Assembly: GCF_012223425.1 (NCBI RefSeq)
Contig: NZ_CP038799.1
Coordinates: forward strand, 1,984,001-2,048,000
Reading direction: 5' to 3'
From: Mycolicibacterium frederiksbergense
Lineage (GTDB): Bacteria; Actinomycetota; Actinomycetes; Mycobacteriales; Mycobacteriaceae
Length of the DNA stretch: 64,000 nt
Numbering within the stretch: position 1 is the first letter of the stretch; each line of letters starts with the position of its first letter. The translations under genes and the position numbers were made by a program. Shown here in pieces: positions 24,696 to 32,926 of the stretch. The notes under the pieces are model-generated. The model ran no database searches. It was not told the DNA's origin and saw nothing but the letters and a program-made list of their open reading frames with translations.

Positions 24696-26394
24696 GAGCG
24701 TGGGTCGGTAAGGCTTCGAGCGGGTGTGTGGCGTCGAGTCTGGGTAGAGATGGTATTGCGGGGTCTGCGGCGTTCTGAGTGGATGTTCGGTGTAGACGTG
24801 CCCCGATGAGTCGTGTGTCGGCAACTGGGGCGGCCAGCGGATGCCCCGTTAGGCTGGCAGGGCGGTGAGTCCGGTAATTCCGATGTGGCCGTGCAATTTT
24901 CGCAGGTTGTGGCAGGCAGCCAGAAGTAGCCATTCCCCGCGGGCTTGGTCCAACCCGCGCAGCAGTAGCGCTTTGGCGTTCTGCAGGGTCGACATTTGAC
25001 CGAACACCGGTTCGACGATCGCTTTGCGGCGGGCATAGACCGCGTGGCCTTTCTTCGTGGTGAGCTTGCGGGCCATCCGCTGCTTGCCGGTTGCGTTGTT
25101 GGGGATCCGCCCGCGCGGCGGTGCCGGGGTCGGTTCGTCGCGGCGGCGGCGGCCGGTGGCGATGAAGAACTCGGTGCCGTGGGTGGCGGTGAATTGCGTT
25201 GCCTTATCGAGGTTGTCCGCGGAGCAGTAGCCGGCATCGGCGAGCATCTGGCCGGGGACCTGCCCGGTGTTGGTGAGGGTCTGTTCGGTCATCGAGATCA
25301 AGTTCATGACGTCGGAGGCGTTGGTGCCCAACTCGGTGGCCACGATCACCTGATGGTCGGAGTCGACCACGGCCTGGGCGTTATAGCACTGGTGGAACGC
25401 CCCATCGCCGGTGAGCATGATCTTCGACTCAGGGTCGGTGAAGTTGCGTTGCGACTTGGGTTTCGGTGTCGCCTCCTCGGCGGCGGCGGTCCCTTTCTCG
25501 GCGGCGGTGTCGTCGTCATCGCCGCGCTCGCGGGCTTTGGCCTCGGCGTGTTCACGCGCCGCTTGGGCGGCTTCGGCTTCCAGTGCGGCCTTGGCTTCCC
25601 GAATCGCCGCCAGCCGGGTTTCACGGCGCCGTAGTTCCTCGGGTAGTTCATCACCGCGGCGGTTCTTGCCGAACTTCTTATCTTCGGCAGTGTCGATACG
25701 TTCGGCCTCAGCCAACAACGCCGAGACCTCCCCGGCGAGGACCTTTTCCTTCTCGGTCATCCGGGCGTAACTCATCGCTTTACGTTTAGAGGCATTGGCC
25801 CGGACTTTCGTTCCGTCGAGGGCGACTCGGCCCAGGCTGACCATGCCCGCGGCCTGGCATAACGCCAACGCTTGGACGAACAAGTGCCCCAACGCGGAGA
25901 GGTGGCGTTTACGGAACCGGGCGATCGCCCGGTAATCCGGGGCCGATCCGGCGGCCAGCCAGCGAAATGCCACCACATCAACACAGGCCGCCTCCAGCTT
26001 GCGCGAGGAGCGGACCCCGGTGGTGTAGCCGTAGAGCAGGATCCGCACCATCAACCGCGGGTCATACGGCGGCCCGCCACGGACCTCGGTATAGACGCCA
26101 TGGATCCGGGACAGGTCCAGATGCTCATCAACAAGCTCGGCGACGAACCGGGCCAGATGCTCAGCCGGTAGCCAATCATCGAGCGAGGGCGGAAACAACA
26201 GGTCCTGATCCGGGGCGAACACCCGAAACGTCTTATCCACCGGCGCCTTTGACGCCACGGAATGCGGTTCAACCCTGTCCGAAGGGTCTACCTCGAACAA
26301 ACCATCCGGATCGAGATCATCAGGCATACCCCATCATCGCTGATACACCACCATCAACCAGACATCCCGCCAGGCGTGTTACTGACCCACGCTC
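24696..26394 (-). mobile_element. IS1182-family insertion sequence, complete
   Basis: A 1699-bp element with imperfect terminal inverted repeats: GAGCGTGGGTCGGTAA at 24696-24711 and the complement of GAGCGTGGGTCAGTAA at 26379-26394 (15/16). CTAG flanks both ends (24692-24695 and 26395-26398), a 4-bp palindromic target duplication. It contains one transposase gene on the minus strand and appears intact, hence possibly active and recent. Confidence 0.92.
24849..26327 (-). CDS. IS1182-family transposase
   Basis: A 492-residue DDE transposase. The N-terminal region has GGPPYDPRLMVRILLYGYTTG and SRKLEAACVDVVAFRWL. The first catalytic Asp lies in VALDGTKVRANAS, a charged coiled-coil insertion spans about residues 185-300, and the second Asp is in MLADAGYCSADN. 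The third acid is in KAIVEPVFGQMSTLQ. All three acids are present and the frame is unbroken. It fills most of the element at 24696-26394. Confidence 0.93.
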   Translation of the reverse strand: MPDDLDPDGLFEVDPSDRVEPHSVASKAPVDKTFRVFAPDQDLLFPPSLDDWLPAEHLARFVAELVDEHLDLSRIHGVYTEVRGGPPYDPRLMVRILLYGYTTGVRSSRKLEAACVDVVAFRWLAAGSAPDYRAIARFRKRHLSALGHLFVQALALCQAAGMVSLGRVALDGTKVRANASKRKAMSYARMTEKEKVLAGEVSALLAEAERIDTAEDKKFGKNRRGDELPEELRRRETRLAAIREAKAALEAEAAQAAREHAEAKARERGDDDDTAAEKGTAAAEEATPKPKSQRNFTDPESKIMLTGDGAFHQCYNAQAVVDSDHQVIVATELGTNASDVMNLISMTEQTLTNTGQVPGQMLADAGYCSADNLDKATQFTATHGTEFFIATGRRRRDEPTPAPPRGRIPNNATGKQRMARKLTTKKGHAVYARRKAIVEPVFGQMSTLQNAKALLLRGLDQARGEWLLLAACHNLRKLHGHIGITGLTALPA

Positions 26395-26405
26395 CTAGCG
26401 CCGGT

Positions 26406-26933
26406 TCAGGACGAGTTCGCGTCGCGGTGCACACCCAACAGGTACTCGTAGGCGGACGCATTCACAACGTTGGCCTCGATCTCCTCCGCGTTGAGCTCGC
26501 GGCGCACCTTGGCCGGCACACCGGCCACCATCGATCGTGGCGGGATGACCATCCGCTGCGGCACCACCGCGCCCGGGGCGATCAGCGACTGGGCGCCGAT
26601 GACGGCGCCGTTGCCGATGACGGCGCCGATGCCGATCAGGCAGTCGTCCTCGACCGTGCACCCGTGCAGCACCGCGTTGTGACCGATCGTGACCCGCGCA
26701 CCGATCTTGACGGGGAAGCCCGGATCCGTGTGGATGGTGACGCTGTCCTGAACGTTGGAGCCCGGCCCCACCTCGATCGGCTCGAACTCCGCCCGCAATG
26801 TCGCCGAGTACCAGACGCTGGCGTTCGCACCGAGCAGGACGTTGCCGATCACGGCCGCGTTCGGCGCCACCCACGAGGTGACGGCCAACCGCGGCGTTCG
26901 GTCCGGAAGGGCGATGATCAGCGGCTCTGCCAT
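26406..26933 (-). CDS. Gamma-carbonic-anhydrase-like hexapeptide protein
   Basis: A 175-residue left-handed beta-helix protein built from hexapeptide repeats (VIGNVLLGANASVWYSA and onward). The three metal-ligand His are at the family positions: one in VTIHTDPG and two in TIGHNAVLHGC. It belongs to the YrdA/PaaY/CaiE gamma-CA-like group, whose members are often zinc or iron proteins with variable CO2 hydratase activity. Start at 26933 (MAEPLII). Before the IS insertion, its 3' end lay about 10 bp from the molybdoenzyme stop, so the two genes were tightly convergent. Confidence 0.85.
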   Translation of the reverse strand: MAEPLIIALPDRTPRLAVTSWVAPNAAVIGNVLLGANASVWYSATLRAEFEPIEVGPGSNVQDSVTIHTDPGFPVKIGARVTIGHNAVLHGCTVEDDCLIGIGAVIGNGAVIGAQSLIAPGAVVPQRMVIPPRSMVAGVPAKVRRELNAEEIEANVVNASAYEYLLGVHRDANSS

Positions 26934-27120
26934 GCACCGATTGTGCCCAACGCCCACCGGGAACCCCCATCCGGGCCATTCGGGGACCGCAGACGAGCGG
27001 CCCGCGAGGACGTGACCGGCCTCGCAGAATACGATCGACACAAGCGGGGTACCCAGTACTCCCGTCGCTCAGCGCTGAGCCGCGCAGTCTGAAGTACGCC
27101 GTTGAGCAGTGAGGACGTCC

Positions 27121-29271
27121 ATGTCGGTATCTCCCAAACCGTCGACCAGCCAGGTGGCCGAGCAGGAGGTGTGGCCGGGTAAGGCCTACCCCCTCGGCGC
27201 GACCTATGACGGTTCCGGTACCAACTTCGCCCTCTTCAGTGAGGTCGCCGAACGGGTGGAACTCTGCCTGTTCGACGAGGACGGTACCGAGACCAGATAT
27301 CGGTTGCCCGAGGTGGACGGTTTCGTCTGGCACGGCTTCCTGCCGGCTGTGGAACCGGGTCAGCGGTACGGCTACCGGGTGCACGGCCCGCACGACCCTG
27401 CGGCCGGTCATCGGTGCAATCCCCACAAACTGCTGCTCGACCCCTACGCCAAGGCCATCGACGGGACCTTCCAGTGGGACCAGTCGCTGTTCGGCTACAA
27501 CTTCGGGGAGCCCGACAGCCGCAACGATGACGACTCCGCGGCCAGCATGCCGAAGTCTGTGGTGATCAGCCCGTTCTTCGACTGGGGTATCGACCGCCCG
27601 CCGCAGCGCGAGTATGCCGACAGCTTCATCTACGAGGCGCATGTCAAGGGCCTCACCGAGACACACCCGGACATCCCCGACGCGATGCGCGGCACCTACG
27701 CCGCGATCGGACATCCGGCGATCGTCGATCACCTCAAGGCGCTCGGTGTCACCGCCATCGAACTGATGCCGGTGCACCACTTCGCCAATGACTCGACGCT
27801 GATCGACAAGGGCCTGTCCAACTACTGGGGTTACAACACCATCGGGTTCTTCGCCCCCGATGCGAAGTACTCCAGCAGCGGCACCCCCGGCGGCCAGGTG
27901 CAGGAGTTCAAGGCGATGGTGCGCACCCTGCACGAGGCCGGTATCGAGGTGATCCTGGATGTGGTCTACAACCACACCGCCGAGGGCAACCATCTCGGCC
28001 CCACGGTGTCGATGCGCGGGATCGACAACGCCGCCTACTACCGCCTTGTCGACGACGACAACCGTTACTACATGGACTACACGGGAACCGGTAACAGCCT
28101 CAACGTCGGACACCCGCATTCGCTGCAACTCATCATGGATTCGTTGCGGTACTGGGTGACCGACATGCACGTCGACGGTTTCCGATTCGACCTGGCATCG
28201 ACGCTGGCCCGCGAGTTCTACGATGTCGACAAGCTGTCGACGTTCTTCGAACTGGTGCAACAGGATCCGACTGTCAGTCAGGTGAAGCTCATCGCCGAGC
28301 CGTGGGACGTCGGCCCCGGCGGATATCAGGTGGGGAACTTCCCACCGCAGTGGACCGAATGGAACGGCAAATACCGCGACACGGTGCGCGATTTCTGGCG
28401 CGGTGAGGCAGGCAGCCTCGGCGAGTTCGCATCCCGACTCACCGGTTCGGCGGACCTCTACGAACAGAGCGCACGCCGCCCCGTCGCCTCGATCAACTTC
28501 GTCATCGCCCACGATGGCTTCACGTTGCGAGACCTGGTGTCCTACAACGAGAAGCACAATGACGCCAACGGTGAGGACAACAACGACGGAGAGAGCCACA
28601 ACAGGTCGTGGAACTGCGGGGTCGAAGGGCCCACCGACGATCCGGAGATCACTGCCCTGCGCGCCCAGCAGGAGCGCAATTTCCTGACCACGCTGCTGCT
28701 CTCCCAGGGCGTGCCGATGATCTGCCACGGTGACGAACTCGGCCGCACCCAGGGCGGCAACAACAACGGGTACTGCCAGGACAACGAGATCACCTGGGTC
28801 GACTGGGCGAACGCCGACCAGGAGTTGATGGACTTCGCCGCCCTGGTCTCGGCGCTGCGCGCCGAACACCCGGTCTTCCGCAGGCGCCGGTTCTTCAACG
28901 GCCGGCCGGTACGCCAACGTGGATCCGCCGGCGTGCCCGACATCTCCTGGTTCCGGCCCGACGGTTCGGAGATGAGCGACGAGGATTGGGACACCGGGTT
29001 CGGCAAGTCGATCGCGGTCTACCTCAACGGCAACGGCATACCGGATCTGGATGCCCGCGGCCAGCGGGTCACCGACGACTCGTTCGTCGTGTGCTTCAAC
29101 GGCCATCACGAACCCCTGGAGTTCACGCTGCCACCCGAGGAGTTCGGACCGGCCTGGCACACCGTCATCGATACCGCGATGCCGGCCGGTACCGGTGACG
29201 AGACCGTCCCCGCGGGGGCCTCACGCAAGGTCGCGGGCCGCTCGGTCACGGTGTTCCAACAGGCGGGGTGA
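27121..29271 (+). CDS. glgX: Glycogen debranching enzyme GlgX
   Basis: A 716-residue isoamylase-type GH13 enzyme that removes limit-dextrin branches from glycogen. An N-terminal beta-sandwich domain spans about residues 15-110. The catalytic domain contains VYNHTAEG (region I), DGFRFDLAS with the nucleophile Asp, LIAEPWDVG with the acid/base Glu, and FVIAHDGFTL. In mycobacteria GlgX also feeds maltodextrin to the TreY-TreZ trehalose route. The start ATG is 7 nt after GAGGA; a GTG four codons earlier is possible. A GH13 trehalose-synthase-like gene lies 5.8 kb downstream. Confidence 0.93.
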   Translation: MSVSPKPSTSQVAEQEVWPGKAYPLGATYDGSGTNFALFSEVAERVELCLFDEDGTETRYRLPEVDGFVWHGFLPAVEPGQRYGYRVHGPHDPAAGHRCNPHKLLLDPYAKAIDGTFQWDQSLFGYNFGEPDSRNDDDSAASMPKSVVISPFFDWGIDRPPQREYADSFIYEAHVKGLTETHPDIPDAMRGTYAAIGHPAIVDHLKALGVTAIELMPVHHFANDSTLIDKGLSNYWGYNTIGFFAPDAKYSSSGTPGGQVQEFKAMVRTLHEAGIEVILDVVYNHTAEGNHLGPTVSMRGIDNAAYYRLVDDDNRYYMDYTGTGNSLNVGHPHSLQLIMDSLRYWVTDMHVDGFRFDLASTLAREFYDVDKLSTFFELVQQDPTVSQVKLIAEPWDVGPGGYQVGNFPPQWTEWNGKYRDTVRDFWRGEAGSLGEFASRLTGSADLYEQSARRPVASINFVIAHDGFTLRDLVSYNEKHNDANGEDNNDGESHNRSWNCGVEGPTDDPEITALRAQQERNFLTTLLLSQGVPMICHGDELGRTQGGNNNGYCQDNEITWVDWANADQELMDFAALVSALRAEHPVFRRRRFFNGRPVRQRGSAGVPDISWFRPDGSEMSDEDWDTGFGKSIAVYLNGNGIPDLDARGQRVTDDSFVVCFNGHHEPLEFTLPPEEFGPAWHTVIDTAMPAGTGDETVPAGASRKVAGRSVTVFQQAG

Positions 29272-29283
29272 GCGGCTGGTCCT

Positions 29284-30096
29284 ATGCTGCTCACCATGGG
29301 TGTGGTGGCCAGGAACAACATCAAGATGGTGGGCGTCGAGGGCGCTCCCCTGCTGCTGTTGGCCCATGGGTTCGGCTGCGACCAGAACTTGTGGCGGCCC
29401 ATCGTCGAACGCCTCCGGTCCGATTTCCGGATCATGCTGATGGACCACGTGGGAGCCGGTGGCGCCGACCCCGCGGCGTGGGACGCGGACAAATACTCGA
29501 CGCTGCACGGGTACGCGGCCGATGTGCTGGACATCGTGCGCGAGCTCGACCTGCACGACGTGGTGTACGTCGGCCATTCGGTGGCGGCGATGATCGGCGC
29601 CCTGGCGGTCATCGCCGACCCGAGCCGCTTCGCCAAACTCGTCATGGTGACGCCGTCACCGCGCTATATCGACGACGGCGACTATCACGGCGGCTTCTCC
29701 GAGAGCGATATCGACGAACTTCTGGAATCCATCGACGCGAACTACCTGGGCTGGTCGCGGGCGATGGCGCCAGTGATCATGGGCAATCCGGACCGCCCAG
29801 ACCTGCACGCCGAGCTCGAGGAAACGTTCTGCCGGACCGACCCTGCCTGCGCCCGGGTGTTCGCCCGCACAACGTTCTTGTCCGACAATCGATCTGATCT
29901 TCCGCACGTTCCGGTGCCCACGCTGGTCCTGGAGTGCACACAGGATGCCATCGCCCCGCGCACCGTCGGCACCTTCGTCCAGCAGCAGATCCCCGGCAGC
30001 ACATTGGTCACCCTCGACGCGGTGGGCCATTGCCCACACGTGAGTGACCCGGACGCCACCGCGGCGGCCATCGCCGCGTTCGCGGGCACCCAATGA
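29284..30096 (+). CDS. RsbQ-like alpha/beta hydrolase (energy-stress signalling)
   Basis: A 270-residue alpha/beta hydrolase with nucleophile Ser in GHSVAAM, Asp in CTQDAIAP and His in VGHCPHVS. This resembles Bacillus RsbQ, which partners with the PAS-PP2C phosphatase RsbP, and the next gene (ATGA overlap) encodes exactly such a phosphatase. RsbQ-type proteins are thought to make or process a small hydrophobic cofactor sensed by the PAS domain. A start at the ATG of 29296 would fit the family N-terminus (NNIKMVG) equally well. Family membership is by motif and context. Confidence 0.85.
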   Translation: MLLTMGVVARNNIKMVGVEGAPLLLLAHGFGCDQNLWRPIVERLRSDFRIMLMDHVGAGGADPAAWDADKYSTLHGYAADVLDIVRELDLHDVVYVGHSVAAMIGALAVIADPSRFAKLVMVTPSPRYIDDGDYHGGFSESDIDELLESIDANYLGWSRAMAPVIMGNPDRPDLHAELEETFCRTDPACARVFARTTFLSDNRSDLPHVPVPTLVLECTQDAIAPRTVGTFVQQQIPGSTLVTLDAVGHCPHVSDPDATAAAIAAFAGTQ

Positions 30097-31259
30097 CCAG
30101 CCTCGATTTCGAGGACTTCTGGGACAATTCGCCGTCCGGGCATCTGATCCTGACTGCCGACGGTCGCATCGTCAGCGCCAACGCCACCATCATCGACCGG
30201 CTGCGTTACCCCAAGGGCGCGCTGCACGAGAAGTCCTTCTCAGATCTGCTGACCACCGGCGGAAAGATCCACTACGAAACCCACTTCGTTCCGCTGCTGC
30301 GGATGACGGGCACGCTCGAAGGTGTCACCGTCGACATGCTGACCTCCGACGGCGCGCGGCTCCCGATGTTCCTGACCGCCAATGTCAAAGCGGCGAGCCC
30401 AGAAGCGCCCGAATTGTGGCGCGTCACCGCGGTCGATGCCGGGGACCGCCGGGCCTACGAACGCGAACTCCTGGAGCAGCGCCGTCGCGCGGAGACCGAG
30501 CAGGAGCGGGCGCGCGCGTTCGCCGCCACGCTGCGCCGCTCACTGCACCCGCCGTTGTTGTCGCCGCCACCGGGTCTGGATGCCGCCGACCACTACCACA
30601 CCGCCTCACCCGACGATGTGGGCGGTGACTTCTATGATCTGTTCCCGCTGCCCCCGAACACCTGGGGTTTCTTCCTCGGCGATGTCGCGGGCAAGGGCGT
30701 CGACGCCGCCGTCGTCACCACGCTGACCCGCTATGTCCTGCGCTCGGCCGCGGTGTTCGACGACGCCCCCGAGCAGGTGCTGCACAACCTCAACGCGGTG
30801 CTGCACCAGCAGTTGGGCATCGAACGCCATCGGCTGTGCACCGTGGTCTACGGAAACCTCACAGCGCGGGGTGACGGTTTCGACGTCGACCTCGCCAGCG
30901 CGGGTCACCCGCCCCCGCTGCTGCTCGGCGGGGACGGGAGCGCCTACTTCGCCGACACCATCGGCGGCCAGGCCGTCGGCATGATCGAGGATCCGCACTT
31001 CTTCAGCAGCCGAATGCATCTCGGGCCCGGTGACACCCTGGTGCTCTACACCGACGGATTGACCGAGGCGCGAGTCGGCCCGGGCACCGCACGCTACGAC
31101 GACGATGGCGCGCTGCTGCGGTTCGCCCGCGAGCAGGCGCCGGCCAGTGCCTCCGAGGTCGTCGACGCCATTCGGCGGCTGCTCGACGCGCTGGGCGACG
31201 GCGTCGAGGACGATGCCGCGGTGCTCGCCTTCGGAGTGCCGCGGAGCGGCGACGCGTAG
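30093..31259 (+). CDS. RsbP-like PAS-PP2C serine phosphatase
   Basis: A 388-residue protein. Residues about 5-115 form a PAS domain (FWDNSPSGHLILTADGRIV). A charged linker, ERELLEQRRRAETEQERA, probably a coiled coil, leads to a SpoIIE/PP2C phosphatase domain from about 185 to the end, with DDVGGDFYDLF, FLGDVAGKGVDAA and LVLYTDGLTEAR carrying the metal-binding Asp residues. It should dephosphorylate an anti-anti-sigma factor (RsbV type) on energy stress. Coupled to the RsbQ-like gene. No anti-anti-sigma gene lies in the window; an RsbW-like ATPase does (35860). Confidence 0.88.
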   Translation: MTSLDFEDFWDNSPSGHLILTADGRIVSANATIIDRLRYPKGALHEKSFSDLLTTGGKIHYETHFVPLLRMTGTLEGVTVDMLTSDGARLPMFLTANVKAASPEAPELWRVTAVDAGDRRAYERELLEQRRRAETEQERARAFAATLRRSLHPPLLSPPPGLDAADHYHTASPDDVGGDFYDLFPLPPNTWGFFLGDVAGKGVDAAVVTTLTRYVLRSAAVFDDAPEQVLHNLNAVLHQQLGIERHRLCTVVYGNLTARGDGFDVDLASAGHPPPLLLGGDGSAYFADTIGGQAVGMIEDPHFFSSRMHLGPGDTLVLYTDGLTEARVGPGTARYDDDGALLRFAREQAPASASEVVDAIRRLLDALGDGVEDDAAVLAFGVPRSGDA

Positions 31260-31436
31260 GCCGAGGCTGGTTTTTGAACCTCACGGTTGCATCCGACACG
31301 TCACCTGAACTCCGGGTACTGAAGCAACCATTCCACCCTCGGCACCTACGACCGTACGCCCGATACATCACGATGGGGACCCACACTTCACCAGGGACGT
31401 GTTTGCAGCGGCACCGATGTGGCTACCGACCCAGGT

Positions 31437-31688
31437 ATGTCTGAATCTTCTGTTGACGGTCGCATCGACGCGGTGGCCCCCGGCGACCTGGTCGCGCTCG
31501 ATCGTGGCGCCGGCGAGCTGGCCTACAAAGTGGTCCACAAGGAAGAGAGCGAATCCGGTTTCCTGGTCACCTTCGAGGGTGACGACGGCGAGACATTCCA
31601 GCTCACCATCGCCGCCGGTGAGCCGGTGAAGCGGTCTCTGGAGTCGAAGTGGGAGTCGGCGCAGAGTCCCACGCCGCACTCGATGTGA
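31437..31688 (+). CDS. Small acidic protein of unknown function
   Basis: An 83-residue acidic soluble protein. The N-terminal two thirds look like a small beta-barrel (PGDLVALDRGAGELAYKVV, then GFLVTFEGDDGETFQL). I do not recognise a named family. The start at the ATG of 31437 is preferred to upstream GTG codons because it follows the sequence CCAGGT and gives a compact domain. The stop overlaps a GTG start of the downstream hydrolase (GTGA), so the two are probably translated together. Confidence 0.6.
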   Translation: MSESSVDGRIDAVAPGDLVALDRGAGELAYKVVHKEESESGFLVTFEGDDGETFQLTIAAGEPVKRSLESKWESAQSPTPHSM

Positions 31689-32365
31689 CTGTGCACACTG
31701 TCGAGTACGCGCCGGGGCGGTCCGCCGATCTGTTCGGAGAGCCGTCGCGACCCATCGTGCTGCTGTGGCACGGTACGCAGACAGATTCCCGGGCCGCGGT
31801 CCGCGTGCTCGCCGAAGCCGTCGCCGAGCACGGGGTCGGGGTGATCGCCCCGGACTGGGATTCGCACGCCGCCGACGGTGGGCGTGCGGACCTGCTGAAC
31901 TCGGCGCGATTTGCGCGCACGCGCAGCGCCGGCGCCGATCTCGTGCTCGTCGGCTGGTCGCTGGGCGGTGTTGCCGCGGCCGGGTTGACGCTCCGTGCAC
32001 AAGAGTTCGATGTTGCTGTCGCGCACACGGTCTGCCTCGGCGGGGCGTTCATGGTGGATGATCCGATCTCCGGTGGTCCGGTGCTGCGGGCTGTCCCCGA
32101 TACCGGCTTGCGGACGCCATTGAGCCTGCTTGTCGGCGCGGGCGACGATGTGGTGCCCGCATCAGCCGCCGTCGACTTCGCGGCAGGCCTGCGCGCGCTG
32201 GAGTGGCCGGTCGAGATCGTCGAGGTGGCCGCCGACCATGGATCGATAGCCGGGGCGCGCTATGACGCTGCCGCCGACCGGTACGAAGCGGACGACGACC
32301 CCGCCACCGCGGTCGTCGCCCGTGCGGTCGCCACGCATATCGCCGCGGTGGCGTACAACGCCTGA
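31685..32365 (+). CDS. Alpha/beta hydrolase-fold protein
   Basis: A 226-residue protein of dienelactone-hydrolase/esterase-like size. LLWHGTQTDSR supplies the oxyanion region, the nucleophile Ser is in VGWSLGG, an Asp in GAGDDVVPA and a His in ADHGSI. No signal peptide. The GTG at 31685 overlaps the preceding stop and is chosen over a longer GTG start at 31649 that would overlap it by 40 nt. Substrate unknown. Confidence 0.75.
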   Translation: MTVHTVEYAPGRSADLFGEPSRPIVLLWHGTQTDSRAAVRVLAEAVAEHGVGVIAPDWDSHAADGGRADLLNSARFARTRSAGADLVLVGWSLGGVAAAGLTLRAQEFDVAVAHTVCLGGAFMVDDPISGGPVLRAVPDTGLRTPLSLLVGAGDDVVPASAAVDFAAGLRALEWPVEIVEVAADHGSIAGARYDAAADRYEADDDPATAVVARAVATHIAAVAYNA

Positions 32366-32468
32366 CTCCGGGCGATGCTCGGCCGAAAAGGCGACCTCGC
32401 CGTCTGCGGTGCGTTTACTCCGCCCGAGTCGCCGGGTAACCGCACGGCAACGGACGAGAGGGCAGGAC

Positions 32469-32918
32469 ATGGGCACTGGACCCGGAAGACACGCACGCAG
32501 GACACCGCACACCACCGTGCTCAGCCTGTCGATTTCCTTTGCAGTCGCATTCGCCGCCGTCGTCACCGCGCTCCTCATGCACCTGATGGACTCGGGCGTC
32601 GCGGCGCCTCGTCCCGAGCCCGCGCCCGTTGCCGTCACGCAGCCCGTCACCCAGGAAGGCCGAGTGATCGCCATCGCACCCGATTCGTTGACCGCCCAGG
32701 GGCCCGACGGGGTGGCGCGAACGTATCGCGTCGACGATCAGACGCACGGCATCACCGCAGCCGGAAGCCAACTGGGCGGCACTGCCGAACGTTTCACACT
32801 CAATGACGAAGTGTCCATCATCGGGGTGATCCGCGGCGGGCACAACGTCGCCACCACCGTCGTGCACCGCGATGTCGCCGATCTCAACGGCCCCCCGATG
32901 GACTACGCCCTGCCCTGA
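32469..32918 (+). CDS. Membrane-anchored small protein of unknown function
   Basis: A 149-residue protein with a basic N-terminus, one transmembrane or signal-anchor helix (about residues 17-42) and an extracytoplasmic domain that begins after a Pro-rich stretch (PRPEPAPVAVTQP). The domain looks like a small beta-barrel (GRVIAIAPDSLTAQGPDG, then YRVDDQT). It may be related to DUF5666-type domains, but I cannot confirm that. The ATG follows AGGGCAGGA. It converges on the GH13 gene. Confidence 0.65.
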   Translation: MGTGPGRHARRTPHTTVLSLSISFAVAFAAVVTALLMHLMDSGVAAPRPEPAPVAVTQPVTQEGRVIAIAPDSLTAQGPDGVARTYRVDDQTHGITAAGSQLGGTAERFTLNDEVSIIGVIRGGHNVATTVVHRDVADLNGPPMDYALP

Positions 32919-32926
32919 TCGTTCGG

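Noticed and set aside
26395-29160. A 921-codon minus-strand open frame opposite glgX
   Set aside because: It lies antisense to a clear glycogen-debranching enzyme and the carbonic-anhydrase-like gene, and its translation shows no family motifs; it is a GC-driven shadow frame.
31260-31436. Promoter or small gene upstream of the 83-residue protein
   Set aside because: GGGTAC at 31314 has no partner element at the expected spacing and no ORF with a ribosome-binding site is convincing.
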